A DNA stretch of 64,000 nucleotides from Sordariomycetes sp. S80-01Y. Taxonomy: Eukaryota; Ascomycota; Sordariomycetes. Below the pieces are notes generated by a model, which was not told where the DNA came from, ran no database searches, and worked only from the letters and a program-made list of their open reading frames with translations. The position numbers were made by a program, and so were the translations under genes. The stretch covers positions 682,001-746,000 of the forward strand of contig JAXQJY010000020.1 in NCBI GenBank assembly GCA_037042185.1, given 5' to 3'. Shown here in pieces: positions 1-10,888 of the stretch; the first letter of the stretch is position 1; each line of letters opens with the position of its first letter.

Positions 1-776
1 GCAGGGAGGGCACGAGCCTCCAGATCCAAGAAGTGGCTTTGAATACTCCTGGTATGTACTGCAATTGCCTTGTTATTTTCATCTAGACAGCCCGTATGGC
101 GACGAGCACGGTACCTGTGGTCTTGCCAAGCTTGCGTCCCGGACCAAGTTAGGTGCCAACGCACGTCCTCTCGCAGGCAGACACTGTTGCTTGTGGTTAC
201 AATTGCGACTGGTGCGTTAGCAGTCTATTTGTCGAAGCTGAGGCCATAGGAGTTGATGGAAGCAGAAAAATCTTCATAATTCGAGTTGTCCTTGAGTTGA
301 GTGTTGGTCAGGAGAATGGACACGTTTTGGTGAGGTGCGTGGCCTATCTAGTGTGGTGAGGTGGTTAGGGAGCGCATTGGGTAGTGAAAGCCAGGGGATG
401 TGCTGCTTATCGAGTAGGTGAGCAAAGGTCCTTTCAAATAGCCAGTACGTCAGCTTTTGAAAGTGGAACGGAAGCGACAAATAACAGGGTTTGCGCCCAG
501 GCGGTCGACCCAGCTGATTTCAAAGCATGATCCGCTTGCGCAGCTTGGGGGAGCTGATTTCGAAGCCAAGTCCACTTGTCCAGCAGTACAATCGGCATAG
601 GCTAAAATACAACAATGTGATGAACACAATTTCGAGTATAAGTATGATCTCGACGCTATCAAGTATGCGCATGTCTCAGCTGACTCTCAGACTACAGACT
701 ACAACTTTGCGATACGACCGCCTGCCAGCTCACTCTGTCACTTCTTGTCGCTATCTCCGTCGGTACCACTACCACA
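1..776. other. No gene seen (left edge to DUF4267 gene)
   Basis: I find no coding region here that I can support. Short open frames exist on both strands, but none has recognisable domains, good start context or splice signals. The last 150 bases before the ATG at 777 are C- and T-rich and probably hold the promoter and leader of that gene. Confidence 0.5.
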
Positions 777-1148
777 ATGCACTACCCAATTATCTTGAGC
801 TTTCTGTCTGCCGTCATTGGGATGCTTCTCATAGGCTCTGGCCTCCTCGGGTTCTTCAACCCCAGTAGGATGGCCCGCACGTTTGGCATTGTCAACGTCA
901 CTCCTGAGATGACGGTCTCCTTTCCCGGTATCGGCGGCCGTAACTTCGCCGCAGGGCTGATAATATGCTCCCTCGAGCTGGCTGGAGAACGCAGGGCGTT
1001 GGGCATCTTTCTATCGTGCTGGACTACGGCCGGAGTGGCCGACACCATCATGTTGCTGAGGCACTATGGCGAGGTAGATCAGGTCGCCATACACATATTC
1101 AACACTTGCGTTCTTGCTATCATGGGATCAGCACTGCTATACTCTTGA
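777..1148 (+). CDS. Small four-helix membrane protein, DUF4267 family
   Basis: This is an uninterrupted 123-residue frame starting at an ATG in good context (ACCACAATG). Four hydrophobic stretches are visible at about residues 4-27, 54-68, 74-93 and 102-121, so nearly the whole protein is membrane-embedded. The pattern of a first helix ending in GLLGFFNPSRMARTFG and a later GGRNFAAG turn is typical of the fungal DUF4267 family, which has no assigned function. The length matches that family. There is no signal-peptide-like cleavage site and no intron. The family name comes from pattern recognition; a profile search would settle it. Confidence 0.75.
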   Translation: MHYPIILSFLSAVIGMLLIGSGLLGFFNPSRMARTFGIVNVTPEMTVSFPGIGGRNFAAGLIICSLELAGERRALGIFLSCWTTAGVADTIMLLRHYGEVDQVAIHIFNTCVLAIMGSALLYS

Positions 1149-3162
1149 GAAGAGTTTGGGAAGAGCGGGCTCTGTAGGGAGAGGGTAAAAAGAGAAGGGT
1201 TTGGCTCGAGCGGGATGAAGAGTAGAACAGGATGGAGTGCGGTACACACAAGTAGGAGAAAATCTTGCAAAAATAGACATGAGAAGGGTCGGCACTTCTA
1301 ATGGGATTTTAGAACGCATGAATTTCACTGAGCAAAGGTTCGTTTTGCTTAGTATGTTTCAACGCCTGTGTCGCACAGGTGAACATGTCGAGCAGGGCAC
1401 GGGTACATGGGACCCTGCCGGAGGGCCTGGATGACGTTCTTCCCGCAAATCCACGCCTGATCCAGAAAACATCCGTATTCAAATGAAGTCGTTCAACTGG
1501 TGCGTAGTGGAGAAACACTCCGTACGAGATGATTATATGAAACAAAGGCCTGGTAAGATACTGTCTCTGCAGAGCCATCTTGACAACTCGGCCCAGCAAT
1601 GAAGGCTTCAGCAGAAGGGCCTCAGCATCCAGATACCATGCAAAGCGCATAGCCAGGTTCACAACGGTCGCCATCTCTGGAAACGCAAATTCTCAATCAG
1701 TACGGTAATGAAAAGCGTGATTATCCGGAAGAAACTGTGAAGGGTGAGAACCAAAAGCGGGACATTGAACGTGGTGAGCCTAGAGCCTCATTATTCTGGC
1801 TCGCATTCATACTAGAAGGAACAAGGTACGACTGCACGAGAAATGTGTGAAAGATGTAATGGACGATCGAAAGCTTTTCAAGGCACTTCGAGAGTAAAAT
1901 ACCATTAGCGGGGGAGGTTGATGTCACCTTGGTCCCTCAGGAATGTCGAGAATATGCATTTTGCAAGTATGTGTCACGCCTCCAAAACAGAATTTTGAGT
2001 TGTTGTTGCCTAATACTATGCTTCCTAGATCTTTTAAGGTGGTTCACGGTATAATAACCCACGCCCCCTGTAGATAAGTTTCCTGCCGATCCCGAAGAAT
2101 GTCTTTGCATGTTCAGGTATCCCTTGTTCATCCGGAGGGAGTAGAGCTTGGTTGTAGTCTGAGTCCACCTAAATAGTTACCGCCAGCAAGACACCGGATG
2201 ATGATGGACCGGTTTTGGGACACAAGAGCCATTGGTGAAGGCGTTGTATGGGTTTACGATGACTAACTCAAGATAATGTATAACTTCATGAAAAGCCAGT
2301 AAAGAAGTTCCTGTCATGCGGAACCTATGTTATTGAGGGGTGGAACTGGCCCAGGATTTTCTGGCCCCTCATCATGGATTCTTTCTGCCAAGTCTACTGT
2401 TTGGCGCATTGAGGGATCATATCCCTGAACCGTTTTCGATGGCTATGTCTCGTGTATCCTGAAGCGCCATATGTAGCATACAATTTATACGGCAAGTATC
2501 CTGGACACACGTCACCTTCGCATTGAAGAGCGAGTTTTGTTCATGATTATAAACCACAGCTGGAGCATCATAGCACTTGCTTTCCCAAAGCCAGTCACTA
2601 TCTTCCTCATCTCTGAACCCCACGAACGATAGAGAATTGTTCGTGGAAGTACAAATCCATCCACGAATGCATCCGGCCATCTGTAACGGGGCCGTCGCTG
2701 GCAATATTAGGCGGTTGGCTTGGTCCGCCAAATCCTATGGCATTATGTAGGGGCTGTGGGACTGACAAGATTCGTTACTAACATGTGGACATGGGTTAGG
2801 TTTGGCAACACTTTTCAGTGAAAGGTGCTTTGGGTGTCAGCAATACGAGCAAGCCTACAATGCGTGAAGTCCTTTACACCCCACCGACATTGGAGTCAAC
2901 CATTCCATCTCCCATACTTCGTGCACTGTTCTTGGGCTTGCATCGACTTCGAGGCGGTAATGGGCTGTGGCGTCACTCACCGGAAGACGAAGTTCGTCTG
3001 GCAAAACCGGAGCACATAGTATTCACGATCGTTGACATCCCATGTTCCAAAAATAAAAGGGTACAGTCATTATGGAGCCCTAGAGGCCATCGCAAATAGT
3101 TGGTAAATGGCATGGTGGCTGCTTTGGATTCAAACATGGCAAAAAGATAATCGCAGATTAAC
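1149..3162. other. No supported gene; Pol III terminator near right end
   Basis: About 2 kb without a gene I can defend. Minus-strand frames at 1309-1674 and 2417-2731 were examined and rejected. The second has six cysteines but no leader, no splice partner and no family I recognise. The right end holds the T-tract that follows the tRNA gene. Confidence 0.45.
3141..3145 (-). terminator. Pol III terminator of tRNA-Arg(CCG)
   Basis: A run of five T on the minus strand lies 17 nt beyond the tRNA discriminator base. This is the usual RNA polymerase III stop signal and supports the tRNA being a transcription unit. Confidence 0.65.
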
Positions 3163-3198
3163 CGCCTCCGCTAGGACTCGAACCTAGAGCCTCCGGTA

Positions 3199-3208
3199 AT
3201 TTCCGCAT
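3199..3208 (-). other. Canonical tRNA intron (10 nt, position 37/38)
   Basis: These bases separate G37 from the 3' half of the anticodon arm. They must be removed for the 5-bp anticodon stem to form. Location and size suit the tRNA splicing endonuclease. Confidence 0.75.
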
Positions 3209-3226
3209 CCGGAAACCGACGCGCTG

Positions 3227-3278
3227 CTATGTCAGAGTTAGTCACTGTGGCCCCTTTTCACAAAGGCAGTAAGCTTAC
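3227..3278 (-). other. Spliceosomal-intron-like insert in a tRNA D loop
   Basis: The 52-nt insert begins GTAAGC, has a perfect CTAAC branch-point match and ends ATAG about 12 nt later, closely resembling the mRNA introns of neighbouring genes in size and signals. Exact removal leaves the D arm GCGC-AATGGCA-GCGC with the conserved GG of the D loop. It lies between the A and B boxes and lengthens their spacing. Whether it is spliced, and by what, cannot be told from DNA. Confidence 0.6.
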
Positions 3279-3296
3279 CCATTGCGCCACGAAGGC

Positions 3297-4416
3297 CAAA
3301 CGATTAGTAACAGAGTCGGGCCACTGTTAATGTCTAAGTACTTATTCCCATTTTCTCCAATAGTGTCTAAGTGCAGTTCACGGCTGTTAAGCCGTTCAGG
3401 CTGTTCTGAACTTGGCTCGTGCCGTTGCGGACGGCCACAAGCAGCTATTCAGGCTCCGATCGCATTTGGAACTATTTCTTTTTGGCCACCGCGAGCGAGC
3501 ACCTGTATGGCGAGAACCTGTAATTTCGTGTTCTCCGCAAGGGTTCGATGGGTGCTTCTGTCCCTCGGAAGATTTCCAGAGGATCCTCCGCCACTGACTT
3601 ACACGAAGCCGTGTGATGCGCTTATCGGAGCCTGACCCCATCCACGAAGCTGTCAGGAAAGCGAACAAAAGTCAATCAGGCGCTACTCGCGAGAATGGAG
3701 CTTGGTCAAAGACATTCCTGGCCAGATGCAGTCTCTCAGTGAGTAGTTGGCTAGTTGCGCCGAGCGTGCCGTCGCGCTGTGGCGGCTGCTGAAACAAGCA
3801 GCCTGAAGCACCGAGCAACTTCTGACGCGCGGTCCACCATCTGTCCGCCTCGAAGAAAGTGATCACGACCAAGTCAGAGTTCCGGATGTCTTTGATCTCA
3901 TAGAGACTGGTCAACGCTGGCTAGTTCAAGACATAGTCGCATTGTGCCTTGGGAAGCAGCAGACTGCGAAGAAGCGACCCCGGTAGGCGCAACCCTTCAG
4001 CCTTGTGAGCGGGTACCCCAGAGTGCCGAAAGTCCGGGCGGCAGGCGGTGCCAGTGCAGCAGATCAGTGCTTTGCCGCTGAGGGAGGCGCTGAAGCGACG
4101 CCGCTGACAGCGCAGACCGGACACCTCAGTCCTCCGTCAGCGACATCCAGCGGTTCCGGCGCAACGCTACTCCTCCTCCCTTGCATCCGCATGACCCTCG
4201 ACTCTCTGTCCGCATCAGCCTCATCGACGACGGCCTCACTCCTGTTTCTCTTTGTTTCCCACCTGCCGTCCTGAAGACCGAAGCGAGGCTGCCGACCCCC
4301 GGAGTGAAGTGCTGCCAGCGCCTGTCGTCATCGAGCGAGCGACTCGATCCACTCCGACCACCGCTCAATCTCCCTTCCCTCGATAAGCAGCGCAACCTCG
4401 ACCAAACACCGCCAGC
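3297..4416. other. No gene seen; leader region toward Mpv17 gene
   Basis: Frames on both strands are short and overlap without family features. The last 300 bases are CT-rich and probably promoter and 5' leader of the Mpv17-family gene. Confidence 0.45.
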
Positions 4417-4675
4417 ATGTCGTGGGAGCTCAGCCGCCGCCGCATCGTCCGAGGCGTCAACGAAAAGTTTATTTTCGGCAAGATTGTAAGTAGAGCCCAG
4501 CCCCCGTCGTCCGCCTCCCGCACCCAGGGCATGAGTCGCCACGGAAAGAGATTTCTTGCAGGATGCTGACCAGACCAGCCTCTGCTGCACACCATCATCC
4601 TCATCATCGAAATGGCCCTCGTTGCGCGCCTCACCGCGCGCTTCAACAGCTACTACGATGAGCGCCCGATCATGA
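4417..4675 (+). other. Upstream ORF, possibly spliced, overlapping the Mpv17-family start
   Basis: An ATG in excellent context (GCCAGCATGT) opens 23 codons (4417-4485) followed by a strong donor GTAAGT at 4486. Splicing to the acceptor TTGCAG ending at 4561 continues a 60-codon frame that overlaps the main ATG at 4612 in a different frame and stops at 4673-4675. Using instead the acceptor ending at 4578 would join the same exon in frame with the main protein and add about 34 residues to its N terminus. Either a regulatory uORF or an alternative first exon is possible. Confidence 0.4.
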
Positions 4676-5317
4676 CCATGATGGTCACCAACGCCGTCCT
4701 CGGTGGCATCGCCGACACCGTTGCCCAGACCATCACATCCTTCCGCCTCCGCGCCAACCGCAAGACCGACGGGCTCGCCAAGCGCGACGACGTGAACATC
4801 GAAATCGCTGATCTCGACCGCAAGACCACGTACAAGGAGTTCCTGCCGGGTCAGCAGGGCCCGCCGCCGTTCGACTTTGAGCGGCTCACGCGCTTCATGG
4901 CGTACGGTTTCTGCATGGCGCCCATCCAGTTCAGGTGGTTCAAGTTCCTGGAGAGGATCTTCCCCGTCACCAAAACCAGCGCCTTCGGCCCGGCCCTGAA
5001 GCGAGTGTGCTTTGATCAGTTCATCTTTGCGCCGGCGGGTCTGTTGGTCTTCTTCACGACCATGACCGTGGCCGAGGGCGGCGGCAGGAGGGCGGTCAGC
5101 AACAAGCTGAGGGACATGTACATCCCGACGCTCAAGGCCAACTTTATCGTGTGGCCGGCGGTGCAGATTGTCAACTTCAGGCTCATGCCCGTTCAGTTCC
5201 AGCTGGTGAGTGATCCGCGAGGGTGTTGTGAGGGAAAGCTAACGTTTGCAGCCTTTTGTGTCTACCATCGGTATTGCCTGGACTGCTTATTTGTCCCTGA
5301 CCAACTCGTCCGACTAA
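4612..5317 (+). CDS. Mpv17/PMP22 family membrane protein
   Basis: Two exons, 4612-5205 and 5252-5317, give 219 residues, the usual length for the family. The 46-nt intron has GTGAGT, GCTAAC and TTTGCAG. Family landmarks visible are the opening segment with ARPI-like DERPIMTMMVTNAVLGGIAD, the central PIQFRWFKFLE, and the C-terminal signature NFIVWPAVQIVNFRLMP followed by WTAYLSL. Members are four-helix proteins of the peroxisomal or inner mitochondrial membrane linked to pore activity and stress tolerance. An acidic/basic insert around residues 46-80 sits between helices 1 and 2. An in-frame upstream exon is conceivable (see 4417-4675). The organelle cannot be told from sequence. Confidence 0.9.
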
Positions 5318-6025
5318 ACGACAAGGTCGAACCGTACGTGGAGGGACTTAATAGGAGAGACTGCACAGGGCGGTGCATGGCTACGATCATTGGGTTACAG
5401 GCTTGTCAGCCACGTTGCCGTTGCCGTTGCCGTTGCCGTCATTCATTGTTATGGTGTCTGGAGTTTCTCTTGCATTAGCTATCGTTAGATGGGGACGAGT
5501 AGAGTTTATCGAATTGATGATTGAAGTACACGCTGTTGCTATCGTGACTGGCCTCGTCCTGGCAGCGCCACTCACAGCGTGGGCCCTCTGACGGCAATGA
5601 ATATGATCAAACCCGGCAGGCGACATGGCACCCCAAGGGACATACATAATTCCCGAAGATGGTGGCCTCGGCTAGCATCGTGCACGTCGAAAAGACTCGT
5701 CAAATCCCGGAGCTTTCTCCTCGCATCGCATCAACGCCGCTTGTTCGGAAGATCGCGGATGTCGAACGTGCCCGTGACAGGTCGTAACCGACACCTGTTA
5801 GTAAACATCCCTTTCCATCCGATTCATCCTCGCTTTGCGGCAGCCCGAGGTGGCCGTAGGGCCTCACGCAGTGTTTTGAGCAGGCCGTCCGAGTCGAGCT
5901 CCCCGCGTGCGCCCCCACCATCACGCCTACATCATCCAGCTCCTAGCTCCAGCTGCGTCTTTTCCGCTCAACAACTCCCTCAACAACAACCTTTTTCAGC
6001 TCCAATCCTCAATCAATCCGCCAAA
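5318..6025. other. Intergenic; PGK promoter and CT-rich leader
   Basis: Contains the 3' tail of the Mpv17-family gene, a short hexanucleotide repeat, and, from about 5880, the C- and CT-rich leader expected for a highly expressed glycolytic gene. No independent coding region is supported. Confidence 0.6.
5413..5439. repeat. CGTTGC hexanucleotide repeat, four copies plus partial
   Basis: Four perfect tandem copies of CGTTGC run from 5413 to 5436 and a partial copy follows. It lies downstream of the Mpv17-family stop codon and is probably a simple microsatellite. Confidence 0.9.
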
Positions 6026-7358
6026 ATGTCTCTCGCAAACAAGCTCGGCATCTCCGACGTCGACGTCAAGGGCAAGCGCGTCCTCATCCGCGTCGACTTC
6101 AACGTCAGTGCTTCGCTGCCCCGCCATGCCCCTCCATCTTTGGTTTCTTCACGTTTGCAGCCCAGCTAACCCGGCCCAGGTGCCCCTCGACGACAACAAG
6201 AAGATCACCAACAACCAGCGCATCGTCGGCGCCCTGCCCACCATCAAGCATGCCATCGACAATGGCGCCAAGTCGGTGATCCTCATGTCCCACCTCGGCC
6301 GCCCCAACGGCGCCGTCAACGAGAAGTACTCGCTCAAGCCCGTCGTCCCCGAGCTCGAGAAGCTGCTCGGCAAGAGCGTGACCTTTGCCCCCGACTGCGT
6401 TGGTCCCGAGGTCGAGAGCATTGTCAACAAGGCCGACGGCGGCGCTGTTGTCCTGCTCGAGAACCTGCGTTTCCACATCGAGGAGGAGGGCAGCTCCAAG
6501 GACAAGGAGGGCAACAAGACCAAGGCCGACAAGGCCAAGGTTGAGGAGTTCAGGAAGGGTCTCACTGCTCTCGGAGACGTCTACATCAACGACGCCTTCG
6601 GCACGGCTCACCGTGCTCACTCGTCCATGGTGGGCGTCGACCTGCCCCAGAAGGCTGCCGGTTTCCTCATGAAGAAGGAGCTGGACTACTTCGCCCAGGC
6701 CCTCGAGTCGCCCAAGCGTCCCTTCCTTGCCATCCTCGGCGGTGCCAAGGTCTCGGACAAGATCCAGCTGATCGATAACTTGCTCGACAAGGTCAACACG
6801 CTCATCATCTGCGGCGGCATGGCCTTCACCTTCAAGAAGACCCTCGACAACATCCCCATTGGCAGCTCCCTCTTCGACGAGGCGGGCAGCAAGACCGTTG
6901 CCTCCCTGGTCGAGAAGGCCAAGGCCAAGAACGTCAAGCTGGTGCTGCCTGTCGACTACATCACTGCCGACAAGTTCGCCGCTGACGCCAAGGTTGGCAA
7001 GGCTTCCGACAAGGACGGCATCCCTGACGGCTGGATGGGCCTCGACTGCGGCGAGGAGTCCATCAAGCTCTACAAGGAGGCCATCTCGGAGGCCAAGACC
7101 ATCCTCTGGAACGGCCCGGCTGGTGTCTTTGAGTTCGACGCCTTCGCCACCGGCACCAAGGCCACCCTCGACGCTGTCGTCGACGGCGCCCAGAACCAGG
7201 GCAAGATTGTCATCATCGGCGGTGGTGACACGGCGACCGTCGCGGCCAAGTACGGCGTCGAGGACAAGCTGAGCCACGTCTCGACGGGCGGCGGCGCTAG
7301 CTTGGAGCTGCTCGAGGGCAAGGAGCTGCCTGGTGTCACGGCCCTGTCGAGTAAGTAA
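6026..7358 (+). CDS. pgk1: Phosphoglycerate kinase
   Basis: Exons 6026-6103 and 6180-7358 encode 418 residues, the standard length. The enzyme interconverts 1,3-bisphosphoglycerate plus ADP and 3-phosphoglycerate plus ATP in cytosolic glycolysis. Recognised motifs are [18 protein letters not shown] at the N terminus (split by the intron after Asn26), [45 protein letters not shown], the [10 protein letters not shown] hinge and the terminal [13 protein letters not shown] nucleotide loop with [13 protein letters not shown]. The intron is 76 nt with donor GTCAGT and branch GCTAAC. Codons almost always end in C or G, as in highly expressed fungal genes, which creates a long meaningless antisense frame. 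Identification is secure. Confidence 0.98.
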
Positions 7359-7544
7359 GGTCTCCGACGAGATGAGGACGCGCGTTGATCGAAAAGGTCG
7401 ACGGACGGCGAGCCTGTGAAGCAGTATCACGTAATAGTATAGATCAAAAGCATTTCATTTGTCCCGGTTCGTTAAGAGTACATATGCCTTGTGACCGTCT
7501 ATTGCCATGCCTGCCGTTCCTGTCCCGGTGTTGATCGTAATTCG

Positions 7545-8054
7545 TTACCTCCGCTTCGACGCCTCGACCTTCTTCAGCTCCTCCCTGGGTCTGTCAGCAT
7601 CATTCTAAGGGTTGTTTACTGGGTCTCCGGCACAGAGAGCCCTGGGATGGGCTGCCACGTACTTGAGCTGCTGCGAGAAGTCATCGCTCGTGTCGTCATC
7701 GTCCCAGCTCTCCTCCCACAGGTGCTTGCTCGACTCGCCCTCGTTTGCCTGCGCGGCGGCCTCGGTCTCGTTGTCTGGCCAGTCTTATCGCCAAGGTTAG
7801 CAGCTTGATCTCCATCTTCGTAGCTCTGTGCGGCGGCTCTCGATCCATCGCCCTCGAAGCGCGAGCGCAGCAAGGAGGAAAGAATCCGAGCGCAGCGGAG
7901 AGCGCATCCCGCTCCCTATCGACTTACCATCAACGGGGAAGTCCTCGAACTCGTCATCCTCGCCGAGGGCGGGCTTGGTCGCGTCGTTCTTCTGTTCGGG
8001 GGCGGTGGTCGCCGGCGCGGCAGCACCCTCAGGCTTTGTTGATTCGGACGCCAT
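7545..8054 (-). CDS. SEM1: Sem1/DSS1, proteasome lid and TREX-2 subunit
   Basis: Three exons (8054-7928, 7783-7663, 7584-7545) give a 95-residue acidic protein. It carries both conserved DSS1 clusters: DDEFEDFPVDDW, whose codon for the second Asp is split by intron 1, and the HLWEESWDDDD segment, followed by the helix SQQLKEELKKVEASKRR. Introns are 144 and 78 nt; intron 1 has GTAAGT, GCTAAC and ATAAG. Sem1 is an intrinsically disordered subunit of the 26S proteasome lid and of the TREX-2 mRNA export complex. Because the exons are short it is easily missed by ORF calling. The N terminus is Ala/Pro/Thr-rich as in other filamentous fungi. Confidence 0.95.
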
Positions 8055-8777
8055 TCTGAGGGTCTCTGCGTGTGTGTACGGAGAGCTTTATGGGGGGTTG
8101 TCAAGTTGCGGTGGGTTGTTGAAGCTCGAGCGTCGGGGGGTGTTGATGGAAGCTGCTGGGCGAATGCGGAAGAACGAATGATGCTGGCGGCCCCACCCCC
8201 GCCAGGCAAGACTGAGCTACCCTGTACCTGACGCTAGGAGCGGCGGCAATAGCCACAACGGGTAACACTCAGGGCATTGAACACAAATATAGACGTTTGA
8301 ATGTGATTGTGAAATGATAGTAGCTATCTGTCTTGGTCTTCTGGTTTCGTCAGATGATTATCTGGCAAGAGGTGGATGTTGTGTTGTTGACCGTCACATC
8401 AACAAGGATCTCATGCGTGTTGATGACGAGCAATGTGCCTCACTATGAGTGTGTGATCTCACTCTTTTCTCATTTCTTTTCACCGTCAACAGAGGCTCCC
8501 CGCAAGGAATCACAGCGATTTCCGTACTCGTGTGCGCTTCTGAGTTAAAACGCGCAGCTTTGCTGATTCAGGATCCCTGATTCGCGTCATCGACAACTCC
8601 GCCACATCACCCACATCGATCCCGAACGGACGTCGGGAACTGGGAGACGCCCGTTACCTCCGCCGTCCGTCCTAAGACCAGACCTCCCGGAACTCGGCAG
8701 CCTCAAACGAGAGATCTCGTAAATCACTCATGGAAGCTGCCTAAACCTTCGTTCGTTCATCACCTCCAGCCAGCACG
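8055..8777. other. Divergent promoter region between SEM1 and IML2
   Basis: The two flanking genes are transcribed away from each other, so this 0.7 kb must hold both promoters and leaders. No coding region is supported, and I saw no conventional TATA box. Confidence 0.55.
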
Positions 8778-10888
8778 ATGAGCAGACTCGGCGGTTGGCT
8801 GCGTGCCAACGTAAAGTCCGAGGACCATGAAGCCGCGGCTCTGAAAGAGCGCGAGGACCTCATCCACGCTATGGGCCATGCGCAAATGATCATGAACGAC
8901 GACATTGACGGCGCCTATGCCTCGCTAAAAAAGGGCACATCTTCCTTCCACCGTCTGGGCGCGGCGGTGGCCTTCTTCATGCGCTCGGTTCTGGGAATGG
9001 AGAAGTCCGTCATGGCCGAGACGGTGGAAATGCTGAACGAATGCGAGACGCGGGCGTGGGAGGACATGAAAGGAGCGGAAAGGAGGGGCAAGAGAGGCGA
9101 CAGCATCTACCCGCCTGGGACGGAATATGAACTGGTCAAGGCGGAGACGCAGCTCATGGGCGCGGTGGTGGGTGTGCTGCACGAGAGCCTGATGGAGGCC
9201 ATGAAGTCCTTCTACAAGCTCAGGAAGGCGTTTGTGACGCTGGACGGCATCATTCAGATGGAGGCCAAGGTGGTGGGCGAGCCGAGCACGACAAAGGCGT
9301 TCGAGGCCTTGGACATTGGCGGGAAGGGCGCGCCCAAGGCGTCGGACAGCGAGTCGGAGGTCTTTGTCGATGCGAAGGAGGAGGGTTCCGGGCCCGTCAC
9401 GCCGGCTGAGCAGCCCAGCACGAGCATTACGACGCCCGAGGAGCAGCTGGAGGAGAGCGTGACGCTGCAGCCCCCCAAGCCCGTGCTGGAGCCCGAGCTC
9501 ACGTTTGACGATCCGGTCGATGTCTTCATCCACTCGGGCGCAAACATGTGCTTCGGAATTCTGATGCTGATCCTCACCTTGGTGCCCCCCTCGTTCGCCA
9601 GGATATTGTCTGTTGTGGGCTTCAGGGGCAATCGCGAAAAGGGCGTCAGCATGCTCTGGCGCAGCTCGACCCATGATAACATCAACGGGGCGGTCGCTGG
9701 CATGATGCTGCTGGCGTACTACAACGGCCTCCTCGGGACGGTGGATATTCTGCCTCACCCGGATGACTACAACGAGGCGGCCGAGACGGTCGGGCCGCCC
9801 AAGGAGAAGTGTGATCGTCTTCTGGCGACCATGCGAGAGCGGTACCCAGATTCGAGACTGTGGCAGATTGAGGAGTCCAGGCGTCTCTCGAGCGAGCATG
9901 ACCTTCGAGGAGCCATTGCGCTGCTTACCACCGGAGAGAAGTCCAAGATGAAGCAGATCTCCGCGCTCAACGACTTTGAGCTGGCGCTGGATGCCATGTT
10001 CGTGCAGGACTGGGACCTCATGCGCGATTCGTTCCTGAGATGCGCCGAGGGCAACGACTGGAGTCCGGCGCTGTACTGGTACATGGCCGGCTGCGCCACT
10101 CTGGAGCAGTATAGGGACGCCGTCCAGGCCGAGGACGAGAACGAGGCCCGACGCCTGAAGAAGAAGGCAGACGCATACCTCAAAAAGGCGCCCAGCTTCG
10201 CGGGCAAGAAAAAGTTCATGGCCGGCAAGCTGCCCTTCGAGTCCTTCCTGCAACGCAGACTCCAGCGCTGGGAGGAGCGGGCTTCCGAGCTGGGCACCGA
10301 TCTAGTCGACGCCGTGGGTGTGAGCCCGGGGATGGAGCTTTGTTACATGTGGAACGGGACGAAGAGGATGAGCCAGGCCGAGCTGGTCAAGGCAGAGGAG
10401 AACGTGAGCTGGGAGAGGTGCACGGGCGGCGAGAAAGCCGTGGCCCAGATGAAGGCTGAGGAGGACGAGCTGGCAACGTGGGCCGTGTGCATGGCTGCCA
10501 TCAGGCGGAGACAGGGACAGTACGACGAGGCGAGGAACGTCCTGGAGGAGAACGTCCTGAAGCAGGACAGGTGAGGATGCTGACCTCCTCTCACTTCTGC
10601 GTGAATACTGACTTGCGCAGGGCCATCTTCAAGGGACCGTCCAAGAACGACTTCGTCCTCCCGGCGGCAACGTACGAGCTCGGCGCCATCGCCTGGGAGG
10701 AGTGTTGCCACCCACCGTCCTCAGCGGAAGACAAGCTGGCCTACAGGAAGAAGAAGCTTGAAGAGTGCGAGGAGCACCTCGACACGGTCAAGAATTGGGA
10801 GTCGTACCTCCTCGACATGCGCATCGGCCTCAAGGTGCAGAGCGGCATCGAGACGATCAAGTGGTTCAAGGGCAAGATGGGCTGGTAG
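8778..10888 (+). CDS. IML2: Iml2-family TPR protein (DUF3808)
   Basis: Exons 8778-10570 and 10621-10888 encode 686 residues. The 50-nt intron (GTGAGG to GCGCAG) splits an Arg codon. The start ATG follows CCAGCACG and opens MSRLGGWLRANVK. The protein shows the family layout: an N-terminal helical block with HAMGHAQMIMNDD and FFMRSVLGMEKSVM, an acidic low-complexity linker around residues 195-245, a segment with FGILMLILTLVPP near residue 255, then TPR-like helices with ALYWYMAGCAT. The final exon ends WFKGKMGW. Iml2 proteins associate with mitochondria and lipid droplets and help clear protein inclusions in yeast. The assignment rests on overall pattern. Confidence 0.85.

Larger units (their letters stand above)
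3163..3296 (-). tRNA. tRNA-Arg(CCG) with an anticodon-loop intron and a 52-nt D-loop insert
   Basis: Reading the minus strand, the 5' acceptor strand GCCTTCG (3296-3290) pairs with CGGAGGC (3170-3164). The T arm is CTAGG-TTCGAGT-CCTAG (3187-3171). The anticodon loop begins TT-CCG-G (3214-3209), so the tRNA reads CGG (Arg). The anticodon stem TCGGT (3219-3215) pairs with ACCGG (3197-3193) once a 10-nt intron after position 37 (3208-3199) is removed; that is the canonical tRNA intron site. The D stem GCGC (3287-3284) pairs with GCGC (3224-3221), but the D loop is interrupted by 52 extra bases (3278-3227) that start GTAAGC, contain CTAAC and end ATAG. Without both inserts a normal 72-nt tRNA remains. 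The A box (TGGCGCAATGG) and B box (GGTTCGAGTCC) are intact. It could be a pseudogene if the D-loop insert is not removed. Confidence 0.85.

Noticed and set aside
1309-1674. A 121-codon minus-strand frame with mixed hydrophobic composition
   Set aside because: No domain, leader or promoter element; could be chance in this length of sequence.
2417-2731. A minus-strand frame with six cysteines that might be a small secreted protein
   Set aside because: No signal peptide and no upstream exon with valid splice sites that would supply one.
6105-7430. A 441-codon minus-strand frame antisense to phosphoglycerate kinase
   Set aside because: It mirrors the C-ending codon bias of the real gene, is Gly/Leu/Val/Asp-rich and has no family features.
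8925-10253. A 442-codon minus-strand frame opposite IML2
   Set aside because: Shadow frame caused by codon bias; Arg/His/Leu-rich with no recognisable motif.
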